A stretch of DNA of 64,000 nucleotides from an uncultured Pseudomonadales bacterium (GTDB taxonomy: Bacteria; Pseudomonadota; Gammaproteobacteria; Pseudomonadales; Balneatricaceae): positions 62,001 through 126,000 of the forward strand of contig CALSNA010000001.1 of the NCBI GenBank assembly GCA_943787595.1, read 5' to 3'. The notes beneath the pieces were generated by a model that saw only the letters and a program-made list of their open reading frames with translations, had not been told where the DNA came from and did no database searches. Position numbers and translations under genes: made by a program. Of the stretch, positions 9,739-20,109 are shown piece by piece. Every line of letters starts with the position of its first letter. The stretch's first letter is position 1.

Positions 9739-11136
9739 ATGCGTTATATAAGTACTCGAGGTCAAGCTCCAGAGCTGGGTTTTGAAGCAGTATTGCTAAC
9801 TGGTTTGGCCAATGATGGTGGGCTTTATGTCCCCGCCAAACTGCCTGTGTTCAGTGCAGAAGAAATTGCTTCTTGGGCTGGTCTTGGTTATGCCGAGCTA
9901 GCCCAAAAAGTTATTTTACCTTTCGTGGAAAAGGATATCAGTGCTGATGAATTAAAAACCATGATTAATGCTACCTATGATTGCTTCAAACATCCTGCAG
10001 TAGCCCCATTGGTGCAATTGGGTCATAATGAATGGGTCATGGAATTGTTCCATGGCCCAACCCTATCCTTCAAGGATTTTGCGTTACAATTGTTAGGCCG
10101 TTTGGTGGACTATATATTGGCCAAGCGTGATCAGCATCTAGTAATTATGGGTGCCACCTCCGGTGATACCGGTTCGGCAGCCATTGAAGGCTGCCGTCAT
10201 AGTCAGCGGGTTAAACTGTTTATCTTGCATCCCCATGACAGGGTATCTGAAGTTCAACGACGCCAAATGACAACTCTACTGGGTGATAATATCTATAATA
10301 TTGCAGTACGTGGTAACTTTGATGACTGTCAACGCATGGTTAAACAAAGTTTTGCGGATCAATCATTCCTCATGGGCGGTCAACTGGGTGCTGTAAACTC
10401 TATTAATTGGGCCCGCATTATGGCTCAAATCGTCTATTACTTTTATGCAGGCATAGCCCTTGGTAGTCCTCATCGGCCTGTTTCATTCAGCGTCCCAACA
10501 GGAAACTTTGGTGATATATACGCAGGTTACTTGGCTTGCCAGATGGGCCTTCCCATAACACAACTGGTAATAGCTACTAATGCTAACGATATTTTGCATC
10601 GTTGTATCAGTAATAATCAATATGCCAAGCAGGCTCTGGTCAAGACCTATTCCCCCAGTATGGATATTATGGTTTCCAGTAATTTTGAACGTCTGCTATT
10701 TGACCTATATGACCGTGATGGAGCTGCATTATCGCAGTGCATGACCAGACTGAGCAAGGATAAGGTTCATGCTCTTGACCCTAAACGTTGGCACCGTGCA
10801 CGACAGCTTTTCGATAGTTGTCGGGTTAGTGATGTTGAAACCTGTGATATGATCAGGGAGGTGTCACAACAGTACCGCTATTTACTCGATCCTCATAGTG
10901 CCATCGGAGTTAAAGCGGCACGGCAATGCCGACGCAATACCCAGACACCGATGATTACTATGGCTACGGCACATCCAGTAAAATTTCCTGCCGCTGTGGT
11001 AAAATCTGGTTGCCAGCAACCAGCTATGCCTGATCATATGGCTGACTTGTTTGAACAACCCGAGTCCTATCAGGTATTCGATAATGATTTAACAGCAGTA
11101 CAATCTTATATGACAACTAGCGTTAGGTCGCAATAG
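9739..11136 (+). CDS. thrC: Threonine synthase
   Basis: PLP enzyme converting O-phosphohomoserine to threonine. It closely resembles the Pseudomonas enzyme: start MRYISTRGQAPELGFE, PLP lysine in LSFKDFALQLLGR, GATSGDTGSAAIEG and the phosphate loop SVPTGNFGDI. 465 residues, the normal length of the long proteobacterial form. It forms a two-gene operon with hom; no thrB is in this window. Confidence 0.97.
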   Translation: MRYISTRGQAPELGFEAVLLTGLANDGGLYVPAKLPVFSAEEIASWAGLGYAELAQKVILPFVEKDISADELKTMINATYDCFKHPAVAPLVQLGHNEWVMELFHGPTLSFKDFALQLLGRLVDYILAKRDQHLVIMGATSGDTGSAAIEGCRHSQRVKLFILHPHDRVSEVQRRQMTTLLGDNIYNIAVRGNFDDCQRMVKQSFADQSFLMGGQLGAVNSINWARIMAQIVYYFYAGIALGSPHRPVSFSVPTGNFGDIYAGYLACQMGLPITQLVIATNANDILHRCISNNQYAKQALVKTYSPSMDIMVSSNFERLLFDLYDRDGAALSQCMTRLSKDKVHALDPKRWHRARQLFDSCRVSDVETCDMIREVSQQYRYLLDPHSAIGVKAARQCRRNTQTPMITMATAHPVKFPAAVVKSGCQQPAMPDHMADLFEQPESYQVFDNDLTAVQSYMTTSVRSQ

Positions 11137-11657
11137 ATTCATTAAAGCCCACCGATAATCCTCGCAGGTAATGGTAATAACCTTGTGAATTTTGAGCCTG
11201 AGACTCTAACTTACACTGATTTTATTCCAGTATACTATTTTTTTCTAGCGCCTTGGTAGTCAGACTACGGGACGCTACCTTAAGGATTTTCTGCAAATCC
11301 AGAGCCACATGAAAAGTGCACTCTGATGCTGATTCATGTTTGTTTTAATATACTAAACAACGGTTGGTTATCTTGTAATGTCATGCTTTTTTAAGCTGAG
11401 GTATACTTGCTTCATTATTCTTAACATAATTTAAACTGCTATAGTTTAGATCCAGCTCATCTTGAGAAATAAAATGAGGCTTCCAGGGTGATCTTGAAGC
11501 ATATCGCCAGCTAAGTTAAGACAAGGCTAGAAACTGATGAAATACCTTAAAATATTCGTAACTTTTACAGGTAATAAGCTCAACCAAAATATATTGGTGA
11601 TCAATCTAGATTTTGATCCGATGTTAACGCCATAATATGATGACAGGAAAATAGTTT
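11137..11657. other. 521-base spacer between thrC and fumarase, no gene seen
   Basis: No coding frame of meaningful length and no tRNA-like fold. Small palindromes occur, such as GTAGTCAGACTAC at 11266-11278, without terminator or riboswitch character that I can recognise. It probably contains the fumarase promoter. Confidence 0.5.
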
Positions 11658-13160
11658 ATGACAATAATTCGCCAGGACGATCTGATCAATAGTGTTGCTG
11701 ATGCCTTGCAATTCATATCCTATTACCATTCTATTGACTTTATCCAATCGGTTCATCAAGCCTACTTACGTGAGGAATCGCAGGTTGCCCGTGATGCCAT
11801 AGCACAAATTTTGATCAACTCCCGCATGTGCGCTGAAGGTAAGCGGCCTCTGTGTCAGGATACTGGTATTGTTACCGTATTTGTAAAGCTAGGTATGGAG
11901 GTGCTTTGGGATGCAAACATGACTCTGGATGAAATGATTAATGCCGGTGTACGGAGTGCTTATACCCACCCTGACAATCCACTGCGCGCCTCAATTTTAG
12001 CCGATCCTGCTGGATTGCGCAGTAATACAGGTGATAATACTCCTGCGGTTATTCATGTTAGTTTGGTACAAGGCAATACCTTAGAAATTCAAATAGCTGC
12101 CAAGGGAGGGGGATCGGAAAATAAATCCAAGCTGGTTATGCTAAACCCTTCTGATAGCATAGTCGACTGGGTTGTGAAGACTGTTCCCATGATGGGAGCA
12201 GGTTGGTGTCCACCAGGAGTGCTCGGCTTGGGTATTGGGGGCACTGCTGAAAAGGCAGCTGTATTGGCCAAATCAGCATTGATGGACCCTATTGATATCC
12301 ATGAGCTACAAACCCGTGGGCCAGATAACAGGCTGGAAGAACTTCGCTTGGAATTGTTTACTGCTGTCAATGGTTTAGGCATTGGTGCCCAAGGGCTAGG
12401 TGGCTTGACTACAGTACTCGATGTTAAGATCAAAGACTATCCTACTCATGCAGCATCTTTGCCTGTATGTATGATTCCCAATTGTGCAGCTACCCGGCAT
12501 GCTCATTTTGTACTTGATGGTTCAGGTCCTGCCCTGCAAACACCGCCTAGTCTGAAACATTACCCACAAGTTACTTGGCAAGCAGGTACTGGTGCTCGCC
12601 GGGTTAATCTGAATGAGATATCTACAACTGATGTTCGGCATTGGCAGCCTGGTGAAACTTTACTGCTATCCGGCAAGATGTTGACTGGACGTGATGCTGC
12701 TCATAAACGTATGGTGGAATTGCTTGATCAGGGTGAAACTCTACCAGTAGACTTGAAGGGGCGCTTTATTTACTACGTTGGTCCAGTGAATCCGGTAGCT
12801 GATGAAGTGGTAGGACCTGCTGGCCCCACTACATCCACCCGAATGGATAAATTCACCACTACTATGCTTGCTAAAACTGGCCTGCTGGGGATGATTGGTA
12901 AGGCAGAACGAGGTCAGGTTGCAATTGATGCTATCAAGGCACACCAAGCGGTTTATCTGATTGCGGTCGGAGGTGCAGCTTACCTTGTTTCTAAAGCCAT
13001 CAAGCAAGCTAGGGTACTGGCATTTGCTGAGTTGGGCATGGAGGCCATCTATGAATTTGAAGTAGTAGATATGCCAGTTACTGTTGCTGTTGACTCATCA
13101 GGTAGCTCTGTACATCAGACTGGTCCAGCCAAATGGTACCAAATTATCCACAGTCAGTAA
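11658..13160 (+). CDS. Class I (iron-sulfur) fumarate hydratase
   Basis: Hydrates fumarate to malate in the TCA cycle using an oxygen-sensitive [4Fe-4S] cluster. The fused alpha+beta layout of class I enzymes is clear: an N-terminal part with PLCQDTGIVTVFVK and GAGWCPPGVLGLGIGG, a cysteine in VCMIPNCAATRH, and a C-terminal swivelling part with YYVGPVNPVADEVVGPAGPTT and KAERGQ. Three cluster cysteines can be placed. The 500-residue length fits the Pseudomonas-type enzyme. L-tartrate dehydratase is the related alternative, but the single-chain form favours fumarase. Confidence 0.92.
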   Translation: MTIIRQDDLINSVADALQFISYYHSIDFIQSVHQAYLREESQVARDAIAQILINSRMCAEGKRPLCQDTGIVTVFVKLGMEVLWDANMTLDEMINAGVRSAYTHPDNPLRASILADPAGLRSNTGDNTPAVIHVSLVQGNTLEIQIAAKGGGSENKSKLVMLNPSDSIVDWVVKTVPMMGAGWCPPGVLGLGIGGTAEKAAVLAKSALMDPIDIHELQTRGPDNRLEELRLELFTAVNGLGIGAQGLGGLTTVLDVKIKDYPTHAASLPVCMIPNCAATRHAHFVLDGSGPALQTPPSLKHYPQVTWQAGTGARRVNLNEISTTDVRHWQPGETLLLSGKMLTGRDAAHKRMVELLDQGETLPVDLKGRFIYYVGPVNPVADEVVGPAGPTTSTRMDKFTTTMLAKTGLLGMIGKAERGQVAIDAIKAHQAVYLIAVGGAAYLVSKAIKQARVLAFAELGMEAIYEFEVVDMPVTVAVDSSGSSVHQTGPAKWYQIIHSQ

Positions 13161-13352
13161 GGACATCAGCAGTAAATAACTGACTCGATTGACTTTACCT
13201 GTTATCAGAAATTTACGCCAGAAATGTCCTATACGTGCTGACATGCGTCATGATGCTTGGACCGCATAATTTATCGTAGAGCCTGCTTGACCTTTCGTTC
13301 ACGCCTGTACAGTTATGGGCGTCACTTGTAATCTAATTTAGACTTGGCTTAG

Positions 13353-13860
13353 CTAATTTGATTCGATGCATTCAAACCCAGACGTTTCATCTGGCTCAAA
13401 GCGTGTATTGCGTAAGATCTGTTTGACTTTCCGTAGGTGAGCATGGAAATCTTTGCGACGCCTTAGGATAACTCCAGTAGCTAAAACATCCAATAGGGTC
13501 AACTGCACTAAACGTGACTGCATAGGCATATAGATATTGGTATCTTCCGGCGCATTGACAGCCAAGGTCATGCTGGCAATGTGTGTCAGAGGCAAATCAG
13601 CTTTAGTAATGGCAATGGTTACAACACCTGCTTGGCGAGCAATCTGGGTTACCTCTACAGTCGCTCGAGTAAGGCCGGTAAATGACAACAGGACCATCAC
13701 ATCGCCCCGGCGGCAGGTTGATGCCACCATCCTTTGTATAAGAAAATCATCGTGGGAACTGACAGTTATATTAAAGCGAAAAACTTATGTTGTGCATCTT
13801 TGGCAACTGCACCAGATGCACCCATTCCGAAAAAATAAATCTGCTGAGCTTGGCTAAAGT
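13353..13860 (-). pseudogene. hexR: Broken HexR-type (RpiR family) regulator remnant
   Basis: On the minus strand the DNA encodes the SIS sugar-phosphate-binding half of HexR, the repressor of glucose catabolism genes: [19 protein letters not shown] (near 13785-13845), then a one-base loss near 13777 shifts frame, and the match resumes with MVASTCRRGDVMVLLSFTG and PEDTNIYMPMQSRLVQLT. The N-terminal helix-turn-helix half (about 130 residues) is absent; a stop lies directly upstream of the first recognisable residues. The gene cannot make a functional repressor. Confidence 0.85.
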
Positions 13861-13972
13861 AATCCTAGTGTACGCCACATGCATAAGAAGCGCATTAATA
13901 AGGTTAGGTTTTATTGTTGATTGATGTTAGCTGGTCTATAGTTGAAAGAACCATTGAAACAGAATATTTTAA

Positions 13973-14006
13973 TTGTCATATTCTTGTCATATTTAAATAT
14001 TATATT
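13973..14006 (+). promoter_or_regulatory. Pho box and -10 element of the pst promoter
   Basis: TTGTCATATTCTTGTCAT (13973-13990) is a direct repeat of TTGTCAT with 11-base periodicity, matching the PhoB consensus CTGTCATA-AWA-CTGTCAY closely. A TATATT -10 candidate lies ten bases further (14001-14006). PhoB boxes replace the -35 element in such promoters. The pstS ATG is about 50 bases downstream and phoB-phoR are in the same cluster, giving an autoregulated phosphate-starvation module. Confidence 0.85.
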
Positions 14007-14056
14007 ATCCTTTTGTTAAAACCATTCAATCTTTAGTAATTACATAGGAGTTACTG

Positions 14057-15046
14057 ATGAAAAGGACAAAATTAATGTCTGCTGTTATGCCAGCCCTGGC
14101 TTTGACGATTGCCAGTTTAGCTGCTTGCGTTCAGGCAACTGACTCACTGGATAACAACCTAGCTACATATCAAAAATCCAGTGGTGTTTCTGGCAACATT
14201 TCCAGTGTTGGATCTGATACCCTAGCTAACCTTATGACCCTTTGGGCAGAAGAGTTTAAGCGCTACTACCCTAATGTGAATATCCAGATTCAGGCAGCTG
14301 GCTCTTCTACTGCACCACCTGCCCTGACAGAGGGGACTTCCAACTTGGGCCCTATGAGTCGCAAGATGAAAGATAAGGAGCTCGAAGCCTTTGAAAAGCG
14401 ATTTGGTTACAAGCCTACAGCCATTCCAGTGGCCATTGATGCCTTGGCTGTCTATGTACACAAAGATAATCCAGTTCCGGGTATGAGTATTGCTGATTTG
14501 GATGCAATATTTTCCTTAACACGCAAATGTGGTGGTGAACAAGATATCACCAAATGGGGTGATTTGGGTGTTGGCGGTAGTTTGGGTAAAAAAACCATAC
14601 AACTGTATGGTCGTAACTCCGTTTCTGGAACCTATGGTTATTTCAAGCAGCGGGCGTTGTGCAAAGGGGATTATCGTAGTAACGTTAATGAGCAGCCAGG
14701 TTCTGCTTCAGTAGTTCAGTCTGTCAGTACTTCCGTCAATGGCATTGGTTATTCTGGTATCGGTTACAGGACTTCTAGTGTGCGTGCTTTACCACTGGCT
14801 AAAAAGTCTGGTGAAATCTTTATCGAAGCCAATGCTGTCAATGCCGTGACTGGTGCTTATCCCCTATCTCGATTCTTGTATGTTTACATAAATAAGGCTC
14901 CCAATAAGGATTTAGCCCCACTAGAGCGTGAATTTGTAAAACTAATCATGTCCATGGAAGGTCAGCAGGTTGTAGTTAAAGATGGCTATATTCCACTGCC
15001 AGCTAAAGTAGCTGAAACGCAATTTAAGGCACTGGGTATAAATTAA
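14057..15046 (+). CDS. pstS: Phosphate-binding protein PstS
   Basis: High-affinity phosphate receptor feeding the PstCAB importer. Phosphate-binding motifs are [27 protein letters not shown] and [13 protein letters not shown]. The signal peptide (KRTK, hydrophobic core to residue 20) ends in a lipobox-like LAAC at residues 21-24, so it could be a lipoprotein; cleavage at VQA/T is the non-lipidated alternative. TAGGAG six bases before ATG 14057. It is the first gene behind the Pho box and is followed by a candidate terminator that would let it outproduce the permease genes. Confidence 0.95.
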   Translation: MKRTKLMSAVMPALALTIASLAACVQATDSLDNNLATYQKSSGVSGNISSVGSDTLANLMTLWAEEFKRYYPNVNIQIQAAGSSTAPPALTEGTSNLGPMSRKMKDKELEAFEKRFGYKPTAIPVAIDALAVYVHKDNPVPGMSIADLDAIFSLTRKCGGEQDITKWGDLGVGGSLGKKTIQLYGRNSVSGTYGYFKQRALCKGDYRSNVNEQPGSASVVQSVSTSVNGIGYSGIGYRTSSVRALPLAKKSGEIFIEANAVNAVTGAYPLSRFLYVYINKAPNKDLAPLEREFVKLIMSMEGQQVVVKDGYIPLPAKVAETQFKALGIN

Positions 15047-15130
15047 TCTGAGTTTATGGATGTGCACTTTGCAAATATATTTTTATCTGGGTATGACACT
15101 AAGATTTGATACTTAGATGCATTATGATAG

Positions 15131-15157
15131 AAGGGGGGATATAATCTTCCCCTTTTT
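15131..15157 (+). terminator. Candidate terminator/attenuator between pstS and pstC
   Basis: AAGGGG (15131-15136) pairs with CCCCTT (15149-15154), followed by T5. The stem is short and extended only by G-T pairs, so partial termination is likely. This would explain how a periplasmic receptor is made in excess over membrane subunits from one promoter. Confidence 0.55.
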
Positions 15158-15195
15158 ATTACCGTACTGCCATATTTGAAAATTATCCTTGCCGT

Positions 15196-17493
15196 ATGAA
15201 AAAAGACACCTCTAAAATAAGCCTGCCCGAAATCAATTTTGATACTCCAGCATTAGTGCGACATCGAAAATCACGCGCTGTGGGCGAACGCTTGACAGCT
15301 TGGTTTGTAGGTTTCGGTGGTATTAGCGTCATTTTGGCTATAATGTTGATCTTTATCTATCTTCTATACGAAGTGGTGCCCCTGTTCCGAGGTGCTGCTA
15401 TTGTGTCATGGATACAGGATGAACAGGTTAGGGATTCTTACATATTACAGGATTCAGTCCATCCATCAATCCATCTATCATTAGAAGAACAAAACACAGT
15501 AGCTTTGAAAATAGATCGACAAGGCAATGCTATATTCTTTAATGCTGTTACTGGGCAAATACGAAACCGTGTGTTGCTCAACTCGCCGAACAATAGTTCT
15601 ATTACCGCGTTTGCTCTGGATACTGATGCCAGCCATTTGTTTGCTCTTGGTCTTGATAATAGTCAGGTTCTAATTGCCAAACATCAATATGATGTGAGCT
15701 ACCCTGATGATGCACGTCTAATTACTCCGAAAATTATCTACCCTTATGGTGAAGCACGCGTTGATTTTGGTGCTGATTTTGGTGCCCTGCAACGACTAGC
15801 CATCAGTGATCAAGATAATACCCTGATCTTGGTTGCCAGTAACACTGAGCAAAAACTGGGTATGTTAGTGTTGTCCAAAGAAAAAAATTTTATTACTGAG
15901 GAAGTACAACTCAGTCCCCAGTTTTACAGCCTGCCCGAGTTGTCAACTCAGCCTGAATATCTATTTATTGCCCCTGATCAACACTGGCTCTTAGCTCTTG
16001 ATCGAGCTGGAAACCTAAGCTTGATTGATATCCGTAAACCAAACCATACTCGCCTGGCATCGGTTCACAAAGCTTCACGAGGACATGTTACTGATGCAGC
16101 CTTGTTGCTGGGTGGGGCATCCCTGATGATAGCAGATAATCAGGGCTATATTAGTCAGTGGATGTTGGTGCGAGATCAGAATAATGACTGGGACCTTAAT
16201 TTGGTACGGGATTTTATTGCAAGTACAGACAGCCCGGTTACCAATCTGGCTATGGAACATCGTCGTAAGGGATTTGCTGCTGTTGATGTGGATGGTGTAG
16301 TCAGTATTTACAATTCTACTGCCAGCAACCAAGTCTTAAGCCAACCTTTACATCCAGGCCCAATACACACACTGGTATTTTCACCACGGGCCAACGCGTT
16401 GATGGTGGAGGATAAACAAGGTGCCCTACGATTGTGGCAAGTTGATAACCAATACCCAGAAGTATCCTGGTCAGCTTTGTGGAAAAAAATCTGGTATGAA
16501 GGTTATGCGACGGAAGATTATATCTGGCAATCTTCTGCTGCTACCACAGACTTTGAACCTAAATATAGCTTAATGCCACTATCATTTGGCACTCTAAAGG
16601 CAGCATTTTATGCTATGTTAATGGCGATGCCATTAGCAATTTGTAGCGCTATTTACACTGCTTATTTTATGGCTCCGACCCTGCGTCGTAAGGTCAAACC
16701 ACTGATTGAACTAATGGAAGCTGTCCCAACAGTTATCTTGGGTTTCTTAGCTGGGTTATGGTTGGCGCCGCTGGTGGAAACTCGGTTGGCTGGGATTTTT
16801 ACTATCTTATTGGTTGTGCCAGTGGGTACGCTGATATTTGCTTACCTGTGGTCACAATTACCGAAAACATCTCGTTGGCAACTGCCAGAAGGCTGGGATC
16901 TAGTGCTGCTGATCCCATTGATCATGGCCCTAGTGGCCGTGTCAATACCATTAAGTAGTCTACTGGAAGATACGTTTTTTTCTGGCAGCTTGCGCCAGTT
17001 TATAACCTACGATATGGGTATTGATTATGACCAACGTAATGCACTGGTGGTAGGCTTGGCTATGGGATTCGCTGTAATTCCAACGATTTTCTCCATCACT
17101 GAAGATGCTATATTTAGTGTTCCAAAACACCTGACTCAGGGTTCGCTGGCGTTAGGAGCGACGCCCTGGCAAACGCTTGTGGGTGTAGTACTTCTAACCG
17201 CTAGCCCCGGTATATTTTCAGCAGTGATGATTGGTATGGGCAGGGCTGTTGGTGAGACGATGATTGTGCTTATGGCTACAGGCAATACGCCTATTATGGA
17301 TGTCAATATTTTTGAAGGCATGCGTACTTTGGCGGCTAATATTGCAGTGGAAATGCCAGAATCGGAAGTAGGTAGTTCACACTATAGGATTTTATTCCTG
17401 GCAGCACTAGTTTTATTTATGTTTACCTTTGTGGTAAATACGTTGGCAGAATTAGTCCGCCAAAGGCTACGTGTAAAGTATGGTTCCTTGTAG
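15196..17493 (+). CDS. pstC: Phosphate ABC transporter permease PstC, large Pseudomonas-type form
   Basis: Membrane subunit of the Pst importer. A first transmembrane segment (about residues 40-65) leads into a periplasmic domain of nearly 400 residues (about 66-440) that reads like a beta-propeller with repeated hydrophobic blades (LFALGLDNSQVLIAK, WLLALDRAGNLSLIDI, ALMVEDKQGALRLWQ). The permease core follows with several membrane helices and the ATPase-coupling EAA loop GSLALGATPWQTLVGV. At 765 residues it is more than twice E. coli PstC; enlarged PstC is known in pseudomonads. pstA follows 40 bases later. Confidence 0.92.
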   Translation: MKKDTSKISLPEINFDTPALVRHRKSRAVGERLTAWFVGFGGISVILAIMLIFIYLLYEVVPLFRGAAIVSWIQDEQVRDSYILQDSVHPSIHLSLEEQNTVALKIDRQGNAIFFNAVTGQIRNRVLLNSPNNSSITAFALDTDASHLFALGLDNSQVLIAKHQYDVSYPDDARLITPKIIYPYGEARVDFGADFGALQRLAISDQDNTLILVASNTEQKLGMLVLSKEKNFITEEVQLSPQFYSLPELSTQPEYLFIAPDQHWLLALDRAGNLSLIDIRKPNHTRLASVHKASRGHVTDAALLLGGASLMIADNQGYISQWMLVRDQNNDWDLNLVRDFIASTDSPVTNLAMEHRRKGFAAVDVDGVVSIYNSTASNQVLSQPLHPGPIHTLVFSPRANALMVEDKQGALRLWQVDNQYPEVSWSALWKKIWYEGYATEDYIWQSSAATTDFEPKYSLMPLSFGTLKAAFYAMLMAMPLAICSAIYTAYFMAPTLRRKVKPLIELMEAVPTVILGFLAGLWLAPLVETRLAGIFTILLVVPVGTLIFAYLWSQLPKTSRWQLPEGWDLVLLIPLIMALVAVSIPLSSLLEDTFFSGSLRQFITYDMGIDYDQRNALVVGLAMGFAVIPTIFSITEDAIFSVPKHLTQGSLALGATPWQTLVGVVLLTASPGIFSAVMIGMGRAVGETMIVLMATGNTPIMDVNIFEGMRTLAANIAVEMPESEVGSSHYRILFLAALVLFMFTFVVNTLAELVRQRLRVKYGSL

Positions 17494-17533
17494 CTTAGTG
17501 GCCATATCTCATGGCGGTTCTGGAGAATAATTG

Positions 17534-19210
17534 ATGAAAATTGGCTTAAGGCAGTGGGTTGCTAGTGGCTCTCCCTGGATTTGGCTCAACGGAGCTGCTG
17601 TTGCCGTCTGTGTTTTCATGGTGATCGGGATACTGTTATTGATCGCTGTACGTGGTTTAGGTCACTTTTGGCCGAGTGATATTCTCTTGGCCCAGCATCA
17701 AATTAAGGACAGAAGTAGCCGCATCATTGGTGAGATTGTTGATCGTGAACAGGTTAATGCCCAACAGTTACGTGATGCTGGCTTTGTTATTGAAAATCAG
17801 ATAGACAGCTTACCTCGTGTGTTGTTAAAAGTTGGCAATCGCGATGTTACAGGAACTGACTTTATTTGGGTGTTAGAGGAGCAATTAAGACAAATACAGT
17901 ATGCTCCGTACTTGTTCGCCATAGAACGGCGTGAGTGGGGTAATTTTTACGGCATATTGCATGCGGTAAATGAAAGTAGCCAGCCTGTAGCTACTAATAT
18001 TGATGATGGTGATGCAGTCGTTTGGCAGGTTTTAAAAAGTCGCATTGCTCGTGCGCTAGAAATTCGTGAGCAGATCCATACCATTGAAAGCCAAACCATC
18101 GGTGCGATTAACTATGGTCTTGAACGGCTGCGGTTACGGACACGAGAATTGCAGTTGGAGAATCGGCTTACAGCAGTCGAATCCGCACTGATTGATGAAC
18201 AGCGCCATGCCTATCAAGAACAGTACGCAGATTTGCAAGAGCAACTGGTGATACTCTACACATCTGTTGAGCGTGACAGTCTGGTGGCTGAAACAATGGA
18301 TGGACAATCAGTTGAGATCAAACTCAGTAAAGTAGTACGGGCATACCACCCGAATACTATGTCTTGGTTAGACAAGGTGATATTTTATTTTAATAAGTTG
18401 CATGAATTCATTACTGAAGAACCTCGTGAAGCTAACACTGAGGGGGGTATATTTCCAGCTATTTTCGGCACCGTTATGATGGTGCTGCTTATGTCAGTCC
18501 TGGTCACTCCGTTTGGAGTGATTGCAGCAGTTTATTTGCGGGAATATGCCCGTCAGGGTACTCTAAATCGATTAATTCGTATTTCTGTTAATAATCTGGC
18601 TGGAGTGCCATCCATTGTTTACGGTGTATTTGGATTGGGTTTTTTCATCTATTTTCTGGGTGGCAATATTGATCAGCTGTTTTTTCCTGAAGCTTTACCA
18701 GCACCGACTTTCGGAACTCCAGGTATGCTTTGGGCATCCTTGACTTTGGCATTACTGACAGTGCCAGTAGTTATTGTTGCGACTGAAGAAGGCTTATCAC
18801 GGATTCCTCGTTCATTTCGGGAAGCCAGCCTGGCTTTAGGCGCTACTAAGGCTGAAACTTTGTGGCGGGTGGTGTTGCCTATGAGCACGCCAGCTATTAT
18901 GACTGGTGTGATTTTGGCCGTAGCACGAGCTGCAGGAGAAGTGGCTCCACTTATGTTAGTAGGTGTAGTCAAGCTAGCCCCATCTCTGCCTGTGGATGGT
19001 AATTACCCATTTTTTCATCTGGATCGCAAATTCATGCATCTCGGATTTCATATCTACGACGTTGGTTTTCAAAGTCCTAACGTAGAGGCAGCCCGTCCCC
19101 TAGTATATGCCACAGCCTTGCTGCTAGTTGTGATTATCGCCTTGCTGAATCTTTCTGCAGTAGCGATTCGTAATCGCTTGCGGGAAAAATATAAAACCCT
19201 TGAGAATTAA
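17534..19210 (+). CDS. pstA: Phosphate ABC transporter permease PstA, large form
   Basis: Second membrane subunit of the Pst importer. After one transmembrane helix (about residues 18-42) a roughly 250-residue extracytoplasmic insert includes a probable coiled coil (about 165-250, rich in E, L, Q and R). The permease core begins near residue 305; its EAA loop is [22 protein letters not shown] 17534 preferred (TGGAG eight bases upstream). 558 residues, about twice E. coli PstA; the added domain probably packs against that of PstC (inference). Confidence 0.92.
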   Translation: MKIGLRQWVASGSPWIWLNGAAVAVCVFMVIGILLLIAVRGLGHFWPSDILLAQHQIKDRSSRIIGEIVDREQVNAQQLRDAGFVIENQIDSLPRVLLKVGNRDVTGTDFIWVLEEQLRQIQYAPYLFAIERREWGNFYGILHAVNESSQPVATNIDDGDAVVWQVLKSRIARALEIREQIHTIESQTIGAINYGLERLRLRTRELQLENRLTAVESALIDEQRHAYQEQYADLQEQLVILYTSVERDSLVAETMDGQSVEIKLSKVVRAYHPNTMSWLDKVIFYFNKLHEFITEEPREANTEGGIFPAIFGTVMMVLLMSVLVTPFGVIAAVYLREYARQGTLNRLIRISVNNLAGVPSIVYGVFGLGFFIYFLGGNIDQLFFPEALPAPTFGTPGMLWASLTLALLTVPVVIVATEEGLSRIPRSFREASLALGATKAETLWRVVLPMSTPAIMTGVILAVARAAGEVAPLMLVGVVKLAPSLPVDGNYPFFHLDRKFMHLGFHIYDVGFQSPNVEAARPLVYATALLLVVIIALLNLSAVAIRNRLREKYKTLEN

Positions 19211-19214
19211 TATC

Positions 19215-20045
19215 ATGTCGCCGACACGCCAACCTAAGATCAGTATTAAGACCACAGAGCGTTGTCTTCAACCCTTGGTACTGAGTCAAGAGACCATTGC
19301 CGTTGAAATCAAAGAGCTGAATCTTTATTACGGCGATAAACAAGCGCTAAATTGCATCAATATGTCCATTCCGCGGCATCGTGTGACGGCTTTTATTGGC
19401 CCCAGTGGTTGTGGAAAATCAACTTTATTGCGTTGCTTTAATCGTATGAACGACTTGGTAGACTTGTGTCGAGTGAGAGGTATTATAAGCCTTGAAGGCA
19501 AAGATATTTATGATCGCAAAGTAGATGTGGCTGAGTTGCGTCGGCGTGTCGGCATGGTATTCCAGAAACCTAATCCGTTTCCCAAGAGTGTGTATGAAAA
19601 TGTTGCCTATGGATTGCGCATCCAGGGTATTCGTAAAAAGCACGTGATTGATGAAGCTGTTGAATGGGCACTGCGTTCGGCGGCCTTGTGGGATGAAGTC
19701 AAAGATCGTCTACAAGAAAGTGCATTGGGGCTGTCTGGTGGCCAACAGCAACGTTTGGTCATTGCCCGGTCCATTGCGGTTAAACCTGCAGTTCTTCTAT
19801 TGGATGAGCCTGCTTCAGCTCTGGATCCCATTTCCACTTTGAAAATTGAACAACTGATTCATGAGCTCAAAGATCGTTTCACAATTGTTATTGTAACGCA
19901 TAATATGCAGCAAGCAGCCCGAGTATCGGATTATACAGCCTTCATGTATATGGGTGATCTAATTGAATTCGGATCCACTGACGATTTGTTTACTAATCCA
20001 CACAAAAAACAGACTGAAGATTATATTACTGGGCGTTATGGTTGA
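19215..20045 (+). CDS. pstB: Phosphate ABC transporter ATPase PstB
   Basis: ATP-hydrolysing subunit of the Pst importer. Walker A GPSGCGKS (residues 62-69), Q-loop [11 protein letters not shown], signature LSGGQQQR, Walker [13 protein letters not shown] and H-loop [10 protein letters not shown] are complete. ATG 19215 lies four bases past the pstA stop. The N-terminus is about 15 residues longer than in E. coli (276 residues). It also takes part in phosphate signalling through PhoU and PhoR. Confidence 0.96.
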   Translation: MSPTRQPKISIKTTERCLQPLVLSQETIAVEIKELNLYYGDKQALNCINMSIPRHRVTAFIGPSGCGKSTLLRCFNRMNDLVDLCRVRGIISLEGKDIYDRKVDVAELRRRVGMVFQKPNPFPKSVYENVAYGLRIQGIRKKHVIDEAVEWALRSAALWDEVKDRLQESALGLSGGQQQRLVIARSIAVKPAVLLLDEPASALDPISTLKIEQLIHELKDRFTIVIVTHNMQQAARVSDYTAFMYMGDLIEFGSTDDLFTNPHKKQTEDYITGRYG

Positions 20046-20109
20046 TATTTGGCGAATGCGTTCATGAAGTGAGTCATTGCAACTAGATGTAAACAGGAGC
20101 AAGAGCCCC

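Noticed and set aside
12089-12433. 114-codon minus-strand frame inside the fumarase gene
   Set aside because: Sits opposite the most conserved fumarase segment; low-complexity S/P-rich product.
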